Positions 26,025-34,018 of a DNA stretch of 40,861 nucleotides are shown here, piece after piece. Below the pieces are notes generated by a model. That model was not told where the DNA came from. It did not search any database and worked only from the letters and a program-made list of their open reading frames with translations. Origin of the DNA: an uncultured Lautropia sp. (GTDB lineage: Bacteria > Pseudomonadota > Gammaproteobacteria > Burkholderiales > Burkholderiaceae_E); NCBI GenBank assembly GCA_938046755.1, contig CALIXC010000217.1:1-40861 (forward strand), in the 5' to 3' direction. Numbering within the stretch: position 1 is the stretch's first letter; every line of letters starts with the position of its first letter. The position numbers were made by a program, and so were the translations under genes.

Positions 26025-27310
26025 GTACAATCGTCGACATTATCGGACGTGAGATCATCGATTCGCGTGGCAACCCCACCGTCGAATGCGACGTCCTGCT
26101 CGAATCGGGCGTGATGGGCCGTGCGGCCGTCCCGTCCGGTGCCTCGACCGGTTCCCGTGAGGCCATCGAGCTGCGCGATGGCGACGCCAAGCGCTATGGC
26201 GGCAAGGGCGTGCTGAAAGCTGTCGAGAACATCAACACCGAGATCTCCGAGGCCGTTCTGGGTCTGGACGCTACCGAGCAGGCCTACGTCGACCGTACCC
26301 TGATCGAGCTGGACGGTACCGACAACAAGGCCAACCTAGGCGCCAACGCCATGCTGGCCGTCTCCATGGCCGTGGCCCGTGCCGCTGCCGAGGAATCCGG
26401 CCTGCCGCTGTATCGCTACTTCGGTGGCTCGGGCCAGATGTCGCTGCCCGTGCCGATGATGAACGTCATCAACGGCGGCGCCCACGCCAACAACAACCTC
26501 GACCTGCAGGAATTCATGATCATCCCGGTGGGCGCGCCCACCTTCCGTGAAGCCCTGCGCTATGGTGCCGAGACCTTCCACGCGCTGAAAAAGCTCATCA
26601 ATGACGCCGGCATGCCCACCTCGGTCGGTGACGAAGGCGGCTTCGCCCCGTCGGTCGATCACCACGAGGCTGCCCTGCAGCTGATCGTGAAGGCCATCGA
26701 GAAGGCCGGCTATCGTCCGGGCGAGGACATCATGCTGGGCCTGGATTGCGCCAGCAGCGAGTTCTACAAGGACGGCAAATACCATCTGGCCGGTGAGAAG
26801 AAGGTTCTCACCGCCCCCGAGTTCACCAAGCTGCTGTCCGACTGGGTTGCCAAGTACCCGATCATCTCGATCGAGGACGGCATGGCCGAGAACGACTGGG
26901 AAGGCTGGAAGCACCTGACCGAGCGCCTGGGCAAGAGCGTCCAGCTGGTGGGCGACGACTTGTTCGTCACCAACACCCGCATCCTGAAAGAGGGTATCGA
27001 AGCCGGTGTGGCCAACTCGATCCTCATCAAGGTCAACCAGATCGGCACGCTGACCGAGACCTTCGCCGCCATCGAGCTGGCCAAGACCCACGGCTACACC
27101 GCTGTGGTCTCGCACCGCTCGGGTGAAACCGAGGACACCACCATCGCCGACATCGCCGTGGCCACCAACGCCCTGCAGATCAAGACCGGCTCGATGTCGC
27201 GCAGCGACCGTATCGCCAAGTACAACCAGCTGCTGCGCATCGAAGAGGATCTGGGCGAGACCGCCGTCTACCCGGGACGCGACGCCTTCTACAGCATCCG
27301 TCGCCGCTGA
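26021..27310 (+). CDS. eno: Enolase
   Basis: Enolase interconverts 2-phosphoglycerate and phosphoenolpyruvate in glycolysis and is often part of the RNA degradosome. Recognised parts are IIGREIIDSRGNPTVE at the start, the substrate loop GGAHANNNLDLQEFMIIPVG, metal-ligand segments around LGLDCASSEF, SIEDGMAE and LVGDDLFVTN, the catalytic Lys in ILIKVNQIGTLTET, and the signature SHRSGETEDTTIADIAVA. The length of 429 residues is standard. The upstream DUF1330 gene overlaps by 4 bases; ftsB follows after two hairpins. Confidence 0.98.
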   Translation: MSTIVDIIGREIIDSRGNPTVECDVLLESGVMGRAAVPSGASTGSREAIELRDGDAKRYGGKGVLKAVENINTEISEAVLGLDATEQAYVDRTLIELDGTDNKANLGANAMLAVSMAVARAAAEESGLPLYRYFGGSGQMSLPVPMMNVINGGAHANNNLDLQEFMIIPVGAPTFREALRYGAETFHALKKLINDAGMPTSVGDEGGFAPSVDHHEAALQLIVKAIEKAGYRPGEDIMLGLDCASSEFYKDGKYHLAGEKKVLTAPEFTKLLSDWVAKYPIISIEDGMAENDWEGWKHLTERLGKSVQLVGDDLFVTNTRILKEGIEAGVANSILIKVNQIGTLTETFAAIELAKTHGYTAVVSHRSGETEDTTIADIAVATNALQIKTGSMSRSDRIAKYNQLLRIEEDLGETAVYPGRDAFYSIRRR

Positions 27311-27321
27311 TCGCGGTTCGG

Positions 27322-27340
27322 GCCCGGCTTCGTGCCGGGC
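27322..27340 (+). terminator. First hairpin after eno
   Basis: GCCCGGC (27322-27328) and GCCGGGC (27334-27340) form a 7-bp stem with a TTCGT loop, 12 bases after the enolase stop. No T tract follows. Confidence 0.45.
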
Positions 27341-27392
27341 TCCCGGAATGGGCCGGACAGGTCCTGGCTGCAGCCTCCCGCAAGGGGGCCGT

Positions 27393-27419
27393 GGCCGGTG
27401 AAACCAGCCGGCCCTTTTT
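27393..27419 (+). terminator. Intrinsic terminator between eno and ftsB
   Basis: GGCCGG (27393-27398) pairs with CCGGCC (27408-27413) across a 9-base loop and is followed by CTTTTT (27414-27419). The stem and T tract fit a Rho-independent terminator, so ftsB may need its own promoter or rely on read-through. Confidence 0.65.
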
Positions 27420-27474
27420 GCCACTTCTTTCCGTATTCCCTTTCGTCGGCGCGCCGTCGACCCGTCTGCCAACC

Positions 27475-27771
27475 ATGCGCTTGCTTTTCGTCGTCCTCGT
27501 CGGTCTGCTTGTACTCATCCAGTACCCGCTGTGGTTGGGCCAGGGCAGCTGGTCGCGTGTCTGGCGGCTGGATCAGTCATTGGCCCTGCAGCGTGAGGTC
27601 AACGCCGGCAAGCGCCTGCGCAACGAGGGGCTGGAGGCCGAGGTCGAGGACCTGAAGTCTGGCCGCTCCGCTGTCGAGGAACGCGCCCGCTATGGCCTGG
27701 GCATGGTCAAACCGGACGAGATCTTCGTGCAGATCAATCCGGCACCCGATTCATCGGCCACCGGGCATTGA
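27475..27771 (+). CDS. ftsB: Cell division protein FtsB
   Basis: FtsB is a bitopic septum protein that joins FtsL and FtsQ. The 98-residue product has one N-terminal membrane helix (MRLLFVVLVGLLVLIQYPLW), a periplasmic coiled coil (LALQREVNAGKRLRNEGLEA to EVEDLKSGRSAVEE), and the family end ERARYGLGMVKPDEIFVQI. ATG 27475 is chosen because the membrane helix begins there; the frame is open from 27391. The place after eno is the conserved one. Confidence 0.92.
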   Translation: MRLLFVVLVGLLVLIQYPLWLGQGSWSRVWRLDQSLALQREVNAGKRLRNEGLEAEVEDLKSGRSAVEERARYGLGMVKPDEIFVQINPAPDSSATGH

Positions 27772-27889
27772 CCCTGGGGTCGCAAGCCGGTCACAGGACA
27801 ACGAGCCAGTTACGACGGCCACTCGACGTAACCGCCCATTCCTGTCGCGGCCGCTGCCGCGCCCGTGTTGCGAAACCGGGCTGGAAAGC

Positions 27890-28831
27890 TCACGACTCCG
27901 GCGTCTGCCCGTCTACCTGCGAATCGGCAAATAGCGCCGCCACCTGCTGCGCATCGAAGCGGTACGGCAGCCGGCAGAACTCGCAATTCACCTGAATGGC
28001 GCCTTCCTGTTCCTCCAGGATGCCTTCCACCTCCTCACGGCCCAGCATCTTCAGCATGCCTGCCACCTTCTCGCGCGAACACGTGCACTCGAAGCGGGGT
28101 TTCTTCTGGTCGTAGCCGCGGATGTCCGTCTCCCAGAAGAGGCGGCGCAGCACCTCTTCAGGGGGCAGTGTCAGCATCTCCTCGCGGGTCAGCGTGTCGG
28201 CCAGTGCCTGCACCTGCTCCCACAGCATCCGGCCCTCGTCGTCGGTGGCCAGCTGGTCGGACGTGCCCGGCATCACCTGCAGCAGCAGCCCGAAGGCGCT
28301 CTGCTCGTTGGCGCCCAGCCACAGCCGCGACGGCAGCTGCTCCGACAGGCTCATGTAGTTTTCCAGCACCTCGGCCACCGTGTCCCCCTCGAAGGGGATG
28401 ATGCCCTGGTAGGGGTTGTCCAGCCCCTTGGCCGCGTCCGCACTATTGCCGGCCGGCAGCAGCGTCACTGCGAAGCGGCCGTTGCCGTCCGGGTTCACCA
28501 GGTCGCCGAACGAGGCATCGTGCGGGATGGCCATGCCGTCCTGCAGCTTCACCGTGGCGCGGAAGCGCCCGTCGGCCTGGCATTCCGCCACGAAGAGCCG
28601 CGCCGGCCCGGTGCCCTGGATCTGCAGCAACAGGCTGCCGTCGAACTTCAGCGACGAGGCCAGCAGCAGCCCGGCCGCTGTCAGCTCACCCAGCCGCTCG
28701 CGCACTGTCGGCGGCACGTCACGCTCGCCATAGCGCTGGTGATGGGTCACGATGGGCAGCCAGCTCTTGTCCAGCCGCACCACCTGGCCGCGCACCCGTC
28801 CGTTGAATCCGAAGCGAATCAGGGAATCCAT
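27890..28831 (-). CDS. hslO: Redox-regulated chaperone Hsp33
   Basis: Hsp33 holds unfolded proteins during oxidative stress and is switched on when its zinc centre is oxidised. The four Cys ligands are present near the C-terminus as CxC in FECTCSRE (residue ~249) and CxxC in NCEFCRL (residue ~282). Conserved chaperone-domain sequence includes GELTAAGLLLASSLKFDG and GDTVAEVLENYMSLSEQ. It is 313 residues long, normal for the family. Its start overlaps the end of the upstream gamma carbonic anhydrase-like gene by 13 bases, so the two form one minus-strand operon. Confidence 0.95.
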   Translation of the reverse strand: MDSLIRFGFNGRVRGQVVRLDKSWLPIVTHHQRYGERDVPPTVRERLGELTAAGLLLASSLKFDGSLLLQIQGTGPARLFVAECQADGRFRATVKLQDGMAIPHDASFGDLVNPDGNGRFAVTLLPAGNSADAAKGLDNPYQGIIPFEGDTVAEVLENYMSLSEQLPSRLWLGANEQSAFGLLLQVMPGTSDQLATDDEGRMLWEQVQALADTLTREEMLTLPPEEVLRRLFWETDIRGYDQKKPRFECTCSREKVAGMLKMLGREEVEGILEEQEGAIQVNCEFCRLPYRFDAQQVAALFADSQVDGQTPES

Positions 28832-29346
28832 TCTGTCAGTTCTCTGTTGTAGCGCGCCGCATGCGCCCGATAGGTTGCGGCCGATTTCGCCAGTCCGGCG
28901 ATCTCCTCGGCCGTCAGGGGGCGCACCGCCTTGGCCGGTGCACCGAGGATCAGCCAGCCGTCCTCGAACTGCTTGCCCTCCGTCACCAGTGCGCCCGCGC
29001 CCACCAGACAGTTGCGGCCGATGCGCGCATGATTCAAGACCACCGCCTGAATCCCCACCAGACTGTTGTCCCCGATCGTACAGCCGTGCAGCATGGCCTG
29101 GTGGCCTACCGTGACGTGCTTGCCCAGCACGAGCGGCGCACCCGGGTCCACGTGCAGCACTGCATTTTCCTGCACATTGCTGCCCGCGCCGAGGGTGATC
29201 GACTCGTTGTCGCCACGCAGCACCGCACCGAACCAGATGCTGGCGCCGGCTTCCAGCCGCACGTCACCGATCAGCGAGGCCGAGGGGGCCACCCAGGCGT
29301 CGGGAGCCAGGGTGGGGTGCTTGGCGCCTAAGGTGTAGAGGGGCAT
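28819..29346 (-). CDS. Gamma carbonic anhydrase family protein (YrdA-like hexapeptide repeat)
   Basis: The 175-residue protein is a left-handed beta-helix of hexapeptide repeats, as in YrdA/PaaY/Cam-like proteins. The metal-site His residues expected in this family appear in ENAVLHVDPG, KHVTVGHQAMLHGCTIGD, and the repeats run through LVGIQAVVLNHARIGRNCLV. The end is a helix (LTAEEIAGLAKSAATYRAHA). Carbonic anhydrase activity is not certain for YrdA-type members. ATG 29346 is chosen because AAGGAGA lies just upstream; the frame is open to 29433. It is the first gene of a pair with hslO. Confidence 0.9.
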   Translation of the reverse strand: MPLYTLGAKHPTLAPDAWVAPSASLIGDVRLEAGASIWFGAVLRGDNESITLGAGSNVQENAVLHVDPGAPLVLGKHVTVGHQAMLHGCTIGDNSLVGIQAVVLNHARIGRNCLVGAGALVTEGKQFEDGWLILGAPAKAVRPLTAEEIAGLAKSAATYRAHAARYNRELTEWIP

Positions 29347-29452
29347 GGGGGGTCTCCTTGAAATGGCTGTCGAGGGGACAGTGTAGAGCCGGTCCAGGGT
29401 GATGATCGCAGGTCGGCTGTTGTGGTCGTCCAACCGTCAAAAGGTGTCCGCG

Positions 29453-29652
29453 TGCAACAATCTGTCTCATGCCTGCCCGATCACTCCAACATCGACCTCC
29501 ACAGCCACTCCACCCGTTCCGACGGCACGCTCTGGCCCACGGCGCTGGTGCAGCGTGCCCGCGCCAACGGGGCGGACATGCTGGGGCTGACCGACCATGA
29601 CGTGCTGGACGGCCTGCCCGAGGCGCAGGCAGCGGCGCAGACCGAGGATTTG
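29453..29652 (+). pseudogene. Truncated copy of the 5' end of the PHP phosphoesterase gene
   Basis: These ~200 bases align to 32189-32387 with about 90% identity by eye, including 16 bases before the ATG. In the frame beginning upstream they encode NIDLHSHSTRSDGTLWPTAL and LTDHDVLDGLPEAQAAAQ, the metal-binding start of a PHP domain. A one-base insertion soon after the ATG at 29469 puts that ATG out of frame, and homology stops abruptly at about 29652, where rhodanese sequence begins. Differences include both silent and amino-acid-changing ones, so the copy is not brand new, or came from a related strain. Confidence 0.85.
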
Positions 29653-29890
29653 CCAACCATTTCCCTGTCCGAATCACGCCCGCGTCCGTCGTCATCTTTC
29701 ATTGCCGCTCGGGCCAGCGCACCCGCATGAACGCCTCGAAGCTGGAAGCTCCCTGTGGCGGCTCTGGCGCTGAGGTCAAGGCCTATATCTATTATCCTCG
29801 AAGGCAGCCTGGATGCCTGGAAATCGGCGGGCCTGCCGGCTCTTCCAGAGCGGCAAGCTTTTTCATGGCGGGAAGGCAAAGGCGGGGCGA
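29652..29890 (+). pseudogene. Frameshifted rhodanese-domain remnant
   Basis: Frame one gives ITPASVVIFHCRSGQRTRMN, the active-site loop of a rhodanese with its Cys, up to EVKAYI at about 29795. The homology then continues in another frame as ILEGSLDAWKSAGLP. The N-terminal half is missing, the frame is broken, and no start exists, so it is a remnant. It is a different type from the intact rhodanese at 14061: the loop resembles the rhodanese-family/YgaP type. It is joined directly to the truncated PHP copy. Confidence 0.75.
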
Positions 29891-29959
29891 GTGGCAGGAG
29901 AAGAGGGGGCATGGCACACACGAATCCCCGTATGTGCCATCTCCCGGTTCAGCCAGCCA

Positions 29960-31771
29960 TCAGGACGGGTCGCGGCTGTAGACCAGCACACTGTAAGGCG
30001 CAATCGTCACTTCCGCGCTGGCCGGCAGGCCATCATGGGCCTCATCCGTGGCTGTGATATGCGCGCTGAGGGTGTTCTGGAAGTCATCGCTGTAGATCGA
30101 CGCATCGGAATTGAAACGCAGCTTCCATTCGCCGCTCTGCGGCATGCCGATGCGATAACCTTCCTTCGCCTCGTAGCCGCAATTGGCGATCACCATCACA
30201 TCATCCCCGTCACCGTGCTGGTCCCAGCGCTGGAACGCGATCAGGTTCTGCTGATCATTCACATGCGTGACGGCCACATGCTGTCCACACAGTCCACGAC
30301 TGACGCCACCCCGGTTCAGCCGCAGGTGGATCAGGTCACGATACATGCGGGCCACGCCGTGATACTCCTCGTTCATGTGCCAGTCGAGCGGCACGTTGTC
30401 ACGGAACCATTCGCCCTGCAGGAATTCCTGTCCCTGAAAGATCATCGGGATGCCGGGCGCGGTGAACAGCAGCCCGGCCGCCAGCGTCGAACGCTTCTGG
30501 GCATGCCAGCCCGTCGGATCATCGTTGTTGATCTCTTGCGGCACGCGCGCCTTGCCATTGGCCACCTCATCGTGAGACTCGCTGTAGATCACGCGATTGC
30601 AGGCATCTTCCTCATAGCGGTAGGTGATGGCCGTCTTCACCGCCTCCATCGAGCGGCCTGCATCATCAGCATGGATCACCATCTCGCGGATCGGATGCAC
30701 GAACTGCGCATCCCACTGCGAGTGGAAGCCTGCACCGCCCCGGTCCGTGTCGGCGGTGATGGCCGGATTGCTGTGCAGATCCTCGGCGATCAGGATCCGA
30801 CCCGGAAAACGCTCGCGCACGGCCTGGTTCACGTACTGCATCAGGCTCCAGCCTTCCGGAATCGTCTCGCCGCCGTCCCCGTTCACGCTGTGGATGTAGA
30901 GGGTCATGTCCCAGCGCAAGCCATCGACGTGGTAGTCCTCGAGCCACATCATCGCGTTGTCGTGGATGAACTGGCGAACCTCGCCGCGGCCGTAGTCCGG
31001 GCGGGTGTCGCCCCAGGGCGTCTTCGAGCGGTGATCGTTGTAGAAGTAGATGCCGCCCTTGTCGTTTTCCTGCCAGCCATCGAACTGCCACAGGTCGAGA
31101 TCGCTCGGGCCGAAGTGGTTGTAGACCACATCCAGGATGACGGCGATGCCGCGCTTGTGCGCCTCCCGGACGAGCTGCTTGAATCCGTCCGGCCCGCCGT
31201 AGGCACTTTCCACCGCGAAGATGTGGGCGGGGTTGTAGCCCCAGGAGTAATCCCCGGCGAACTCGGCGATCGGCATGATCTGGATGGCATTGACCCCGAG
31301 CTTCACCAGATGATCCAGCCGCTGCAGCATGGTCTCGAATCCGCCCGGCCTGCCTTCCTCTTCCACATGGAAAGAGCCGATATGCAGCTCATAGATCACT
31401 AGCTCGTTGTGCGAGCTGACGTGGTAGTCATCGCCCTGCCAGTCGAAAGCGGCCGGATCGTAGATCACGCCATGACCGACCGAGTTCGTCACCTGACGGG
31501 CATACGGATCAATCCGCTCCAGCACGGTATCGCCATGGCGGAGCACGAACTTGTATCCCTGACCGGCCTTTGCCCCCTTAACCTCGGCATACCAGTAGCC
31601 GTTGCCCTCATGAACGAGCGGATGTTTGGTCTTCGACCAGTCATTGAAATCTCCCATCACCCAGACTTGATCCGCATGCGGCGCCCAGACGCGGAAGAAA
31701 ACGCCCCCCTTGCAGGGCAGTGCGCCCATGCCGGCATGATGTTTCCGGTTTCGATTGGAAGAATCGGTCAT
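29960..31771 (-). CDS. GH13 alpha-glucan branching enzyme / amylase-like protein
   Basis: The product has an N-terminal CBM48/early-set beta domain (GGVFFRVWAPHADQVWVMGD…), a GH13 TIM barrel, and a C-terminal beta domain. Catalytic residues are visible: nucleophile Asp288 (VDGLRWDMT), acid/base Glu330 (ILIAEDLHSN) and Asp401 (SESHDEVAN). VILDVVYNHFGPSD is the first conserved region. ATG 31771 (MTDSSNRNRK) gives 603 residues; the frame is open to 31813. The family acts on alpha-1,4/1,6-glucans or related oligosaccharides. Branching enzyme, amylase or trehalohydrolase activity cannot be told apart by eye. No glycogen or trehalose partner gene is in the window. GC is about 60%, below its neighbours, and it lies between direct repeats, suggesting acquisition. 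Confidence 0.85.
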   Translation of the reverse strand: MTDSSNRNRKHHAGMGALPCKGGVFFRVWAPHADQVWVMGDFNDWSKTKHPLVHEGNGYWYAEVKGAKAGQGYKFVLRHGDTVLERIDPYARQVTNSVGHGVIYDPAAFDWQGDDYHVSSHNELVIYELHIGSFHVEEEGRPGGFETMLQRLDHLVKLGVNAIQIMPIAEFAGDYSWGYNPAHIFAVESAYGGPDGFKQLVREAHKRGIAVILDVVYNHFGPSDLDLWQFDGWQENDKGGIYFYNDHRSKTPWGDTRPDYGRGEVRQFIHDNAMMWLEDYHVDGLRWDMTLYIHSVNGDGGETIPEGWSLMQYVNQAVRERFPGRILIAEDLHSNPAITADTDRGGAGFHSQWDAQFVHPIREMVIHADDAGRSMEAVKTAITYRYEEDACNRVIYSESHDEVANGKARVPQEINNDDPTGWHAQKRSTLAAGLLFTAPGIPMIFQGQEFLQGEWFRDNVPLDWHMNEEYHGVARMYRDLIHLRLNRGGVSRGLCGQHVAVTHVNDQQNLIAFQRWDQHGDGDDVMVIANCGYEAKEGYRIGMPQSGEWKLRFNSDASIYSDDFQNTLSAHITATDEAHDGLPASAEVTIAPYSVLVYSRDPS

Positions 31772-31858
31772 TCGGTGGCTCTCTCGACAGGTTGTGATGG
31801 GACAACTCGACAAAATAACAGAGATCCGGCCGGCTATTTTGGTTACACGTGAAGCTTA

Positions 31859-31874
31859 AAATGTCTTTACATTT
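31859..31874. promoter_or_regulatory. Short AT-rich palindrome upstream of the GH13 gene
   Basis: AAATGT (31859-31864) and ACATTT (31869-31874) are separated by CTTT. It lies about 90 bases before the GH13 start and could be an operator or part of a promoter. Confidence 0.3.
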
Positions 31875-32114
31875 GTTCATTTTCCAGCATCTTTATCCAT
31901 CATCACCCATTTCCGGGGAAAGAAGCGAGCCTCGGTGAGACCAGGCCCCCTGCATGAGATGGCGACAGACCGGGATCGGGGAGGGGTTGTCAGCTTTTGC
32001 TTTCAGTGCACGTGTACTTAGTTATTCATGGCCAGGTGGGCACAGTTGCAGTCGGCTGTCTTAGGTGAGGAACAGGTTCATGCTGGACGGCCTCCGATTC
32101 GGAAGAATTGGAGT

Positions 32115-32146
32115 TTGACTGATTTTCATTTTTCGAAATTAGTCAA
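32115..32146. repeat. 11-base inverted repeat upstream of the PHP gene
   Basis: TTGACTGATTT (32115-32125) and AAATTAGTCAA (32136-32146) match at 10 of 11 positions across a 10-base loop. It could be an operator, a hairpin ending a minus-strand transcript, or a remnant of a mobile-element end. It lies just left of the right-hand direct repeat. Confidence 0.55.
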
Positions 32147-32150
32147 GAAG

Positions 32151-32180
32151 TTGTGCGATGCTGTTGTATAGGCGTAATTA
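32151..32180 (+). promoter_or_regulatory. Possible promoter of the PHP gene
   Basis: TTGTGC (32151-32156) and TAATTA (32175-32180) are separated by 18 bases and lie 25-55 bases before the ATG. The -35 match is only partial. Confidence 0.35.
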
Positions 32181-32188
32181 TGGGTCTA

Positions 32189-32387
32189 TGCAACAATCCG
32201 TCTCATGCCCGCCGGTCACCCCAACATCGATCTCCACAGCCACTCCACCCGTTCCGACGGCACGCTCTCGCCCAAGGCGCTGGTGCAGCGTGCCCGTGCC
32301 AACGGGGTGGACATGCTGGCGCTGACCGACCATGACGTGCTGGATGGCCTGCCCGAGGCACAGGCAGCGGCCCAGGCCGAGGGGTTG
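32189..32387 (+). repeat. Direct repeat (right copy) at the start of the PHP gene
   Basis: This is the intact partner of 29453-29652, offset by about 2,735 bases. The homology starts 16 bases before the ATG and ends at about codon 61. Sequence left of it differs completely between the copies. Confidence 0.85.
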
Positions 32388-33071
32388 GTGCTGATTCCGG
32401 GCGTGGAGGTGTCGATCACCTGGGCGGGCGAGACCATCCATATCGTGGGCCTGCGGGTGGATCCGCAGGACGCGACGCTGCTGGCCGGGCTGGATGCCAA
32501 CCGGGCGGGGCGCACCGAGCGGGCGCGCGAGATGGCGGCCGAGCTGGAACGCCGCGGGGTGCCCGATGCCTGGGAAGGGGCGCTGAAGTACGTGGGCAAC
32601 CCGGCGCTGATCTCGCGCAGCCATTTCGGCCGCCATCTAGTGGCGCTGGGGCTGTGCGCCAGCCAGCGCGAGGTGTTCGACCATTGGCTGGTGCCTGGCA
32701 AGCCCGGCTATGTGCCGCAGCGCTGGGTCAGCCTGGATGAGGCGGTGGGCTGGATCCGGGGCGCGGGCGGGGTGGCGGTGCTGGCGCATCCGGCCCGCTA
32801 CCGGCTGGACGAGACGCGGCTGTGGGCGCTGGCCGAGCACTTCAAGGCAGCTGGAGGGCAGGGCATCGAGGTGGTCTCGGGTGGCCATGCGCCCGCCGAC
32901 ATGCAGCGCTTCGCGGGCTGGGCACGTCGGCTGGGGCTGGCCGCGTCACGTGCCTCGGACTTTCACGATCCTGTCGAGAGCCGCTTCGACGTGGGCCAGA
33001 TGCCGCCGCTGCCGCCCGATCTCACCCCAATCTGGGACGGCTGGCCGGAGCTGGCGGATATCCACGCCTGA
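32205..33071 (+). CDS. rnm: PHP-domain phosphoesterase (RNase AM / nucleoside 3',5'-bisphosphate phosphatase type)
   Basis: The 288-residue PHP protein has metal-ligand motifs NIDLHSHSTRSDG, LTDHDVLDGL, PGVEVSITW, ISRSHFGRHL, VAVLAHPARY and SDFHDP. These match the YciV/TrpH family: E. coli RNase AM is a 5'-3' exonuclease that matures 5S and other rRNAs, and a Chromobacterium relative hydrolyses 3',5'-nucleoside bisphosphates. ATG 32205 begins the family N-terminus. It is followed by the YciO-type gene, as commonly in this group. The first ~180 coding bases are duplicated at 29453-29652. Confidence 0.9.
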   Translation: MPAGHPNIDLHSHSTRSDGTLSPKALVQRARANGVDMLALTDHDVLDGLPEAQAAAQAEGLVLIPGVEVSITWAGETIHIVGLRVDPQDATLLAGLDANRAGRTERAREMAAELERRGVPDAWEGALKYVGNPALISRSHFGRHLVALGLCASQREVFDHWLVPGKPGYVPQRWVSLDEAVGWIRGAGGVAVLAHPARYRLDETRLWALAEHFKAAGGQGIEVVSGGHAPADMQRFAGWARRLGLAASRASDFHDPVESRFDVGQMPPLPPDLTPIWDGWPELADIHA

Positions 33072-33090
33072 GCGTTCGGATTCGTGTGTC

Positions 33091-33119
33091 CTGTCCGCGT
33101 TCCGGTTGCCTCCGGACAG
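33091..33119 (+). terminator. Hairpin after the PHP gene
   Basis: CTGTCCG (33091-33097) pairs with CGGACAG (33113-33119) across a 15-base loop, 20 bases after the stop. There is no T tract, so it is only a weak candidate. Confidence 0.3.
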
Positions 33120-33325
33120 TGCCCCGTGAACGCGCAGGCACGGCATGGCATCGCGCCGGCCGCAATCTGTTGCAAAATGGCCCTGTCAGGGAGGTGCTTT
33201 CGCAGCGCCTCGTTCCGTCAGAGGATCATCCCGGCCGGCCGTGTGCATGGCCACCTGTGTCCGGGTCGCCATCGGGGGCCCGAACGGATGGAACACATCA
33301 TCCATGATCTGCAAAGAGGCCCCAC

Positions 33326-33946
33326 ATGAAACGCATCGAGATCCATCCCGTCAATCCGCAGCCCCGTCTCATCCATCAGCTGGCCGAGCAGTTCCAGACC
33401 GGCGCGCTGGTGGCGCTGCCCACCGATGCCAGCTATGTGCTGGCCTGCCACCTGGAAGACCGCACGGCCGTTGACCGCATGCGCCAGCTGCGCGGCATCG
33501 ACGAGAAGCACCTGCTGACGCTGCTGTGTCGCGACCTGTCTGAGCTGTCGCAGTATGCGCAGGTGGACAACCGCCAGTTCCGCTTCCTGAAGGAGTGGAC
33601 GCCGGGTGCCTATACCTTCATCCTGCCCGCCACGCGCGAGGTGCCGCGCCGGCTGATGCACCCGTCGCGCAAGACGGTGGGCCTGCGGGTGCCGGAGGCG
33701 CCCATCGTGCAGGCGCTGCTGGCCGAGCTGGGCGTGCCGCTCTTGTGTGCCTCGCTGATCCTGCCGGGCGACGAGGATCCGCTGTCCGACCCGGATGACA
33801 TCCAGGACCGCATCGGCAAGCGCATCGACCTGCTGGTCGACGGTGGTGCCGGACAGCTGGAGGCCACCAGTGTCATTGACGTGACCGGCGACGAACCTGT
33901 CATCCAGCGCGTGGGCATGGGGCCGGTGGAGGCGATGCTGCGCTGA
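33326..33946 (+). CDS. YciO-type Sua5/YrdC/YwlC family protein
   Basis: The 206-residue protein has the YrdC/Sua5 fold that binds RNA and, in true TsaC/Sua5 enzymes, makes threonylcarbamoyl-AMP for t6A in tRNA. Motifs are GALVALPTDASYVLACHL, IDEKHLLTLLCRDLSELSQY, WTPGAYTFILPAT, and RKTVGLRVPEAPIVQALL. The position beside rnm and trpS and the N-terminal MKRIEIHPVNPQ point to the YciO branch, whose activity is less clear than that of TsaC. AAGAGG lies about 9 bases before the ATG. Confidence 0.88.
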   Translation: MKRIEIHPVNPQPRLIHQLAEQFQTGALVALPTDASYVLACHLEDRTAVDRMRQLRGIDEKHLLTLLCRDLSELSQYAQVDNRQFRFLKEWTPGAYTFILPATREVPRRLMHPSRKTVGLRVPEAPIVQALLAELGVPLLCASLILPGDEDPLSDPDDIQDRIGKRIDLLVDGGAGQLEATSVIDVTGDEPVIQRVGMGPVEAMLR

Positions 33947-34018
33947 AGCAGATACATAGAGGCCGATGACACGCTCTAGAATGCAGGCATTCCGTTTCCC
34001 GCATCCATCTGCCTCACT

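Larger units (their letters stand above)
29347..29959. other. 613-base degraded region between yrdA-type gene and GH13 gene
   Basis: No intact gene is present. It contains, left to right, the yrdA leader, a truncated copy of the 5' end of the PHP phosphoesterase gene (29453-29652), and a frameshifted rhodanese remnant (29652-29890). All three are described separately. The ancestral PHP gene probably started about 120 bases from the yrdA-type gene, on the opposite strand. Confidence 0.7.
31772..32204. other. 433-base AT-richer gap between GH13 gene and PHP gene
   Basis: A hand count of 31801-32160 gives about 48% GC, against ~65% around it, with stretches below 40%. It contains two inverted repeats described separately and probably the divergent promoters of both genes. 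No reading frame looks real. It is likely part of the imported or rearranged segment. Confidence 0.6.

Noticed and set aside
29813..31402. 529-residue plus-strand frame opposite the GH13 gene
   Set aside because: The minus-strand GH13 frame has complete catalytic motifs; the plus-strand frame shows no domain and crosses the rhodanese remnant.
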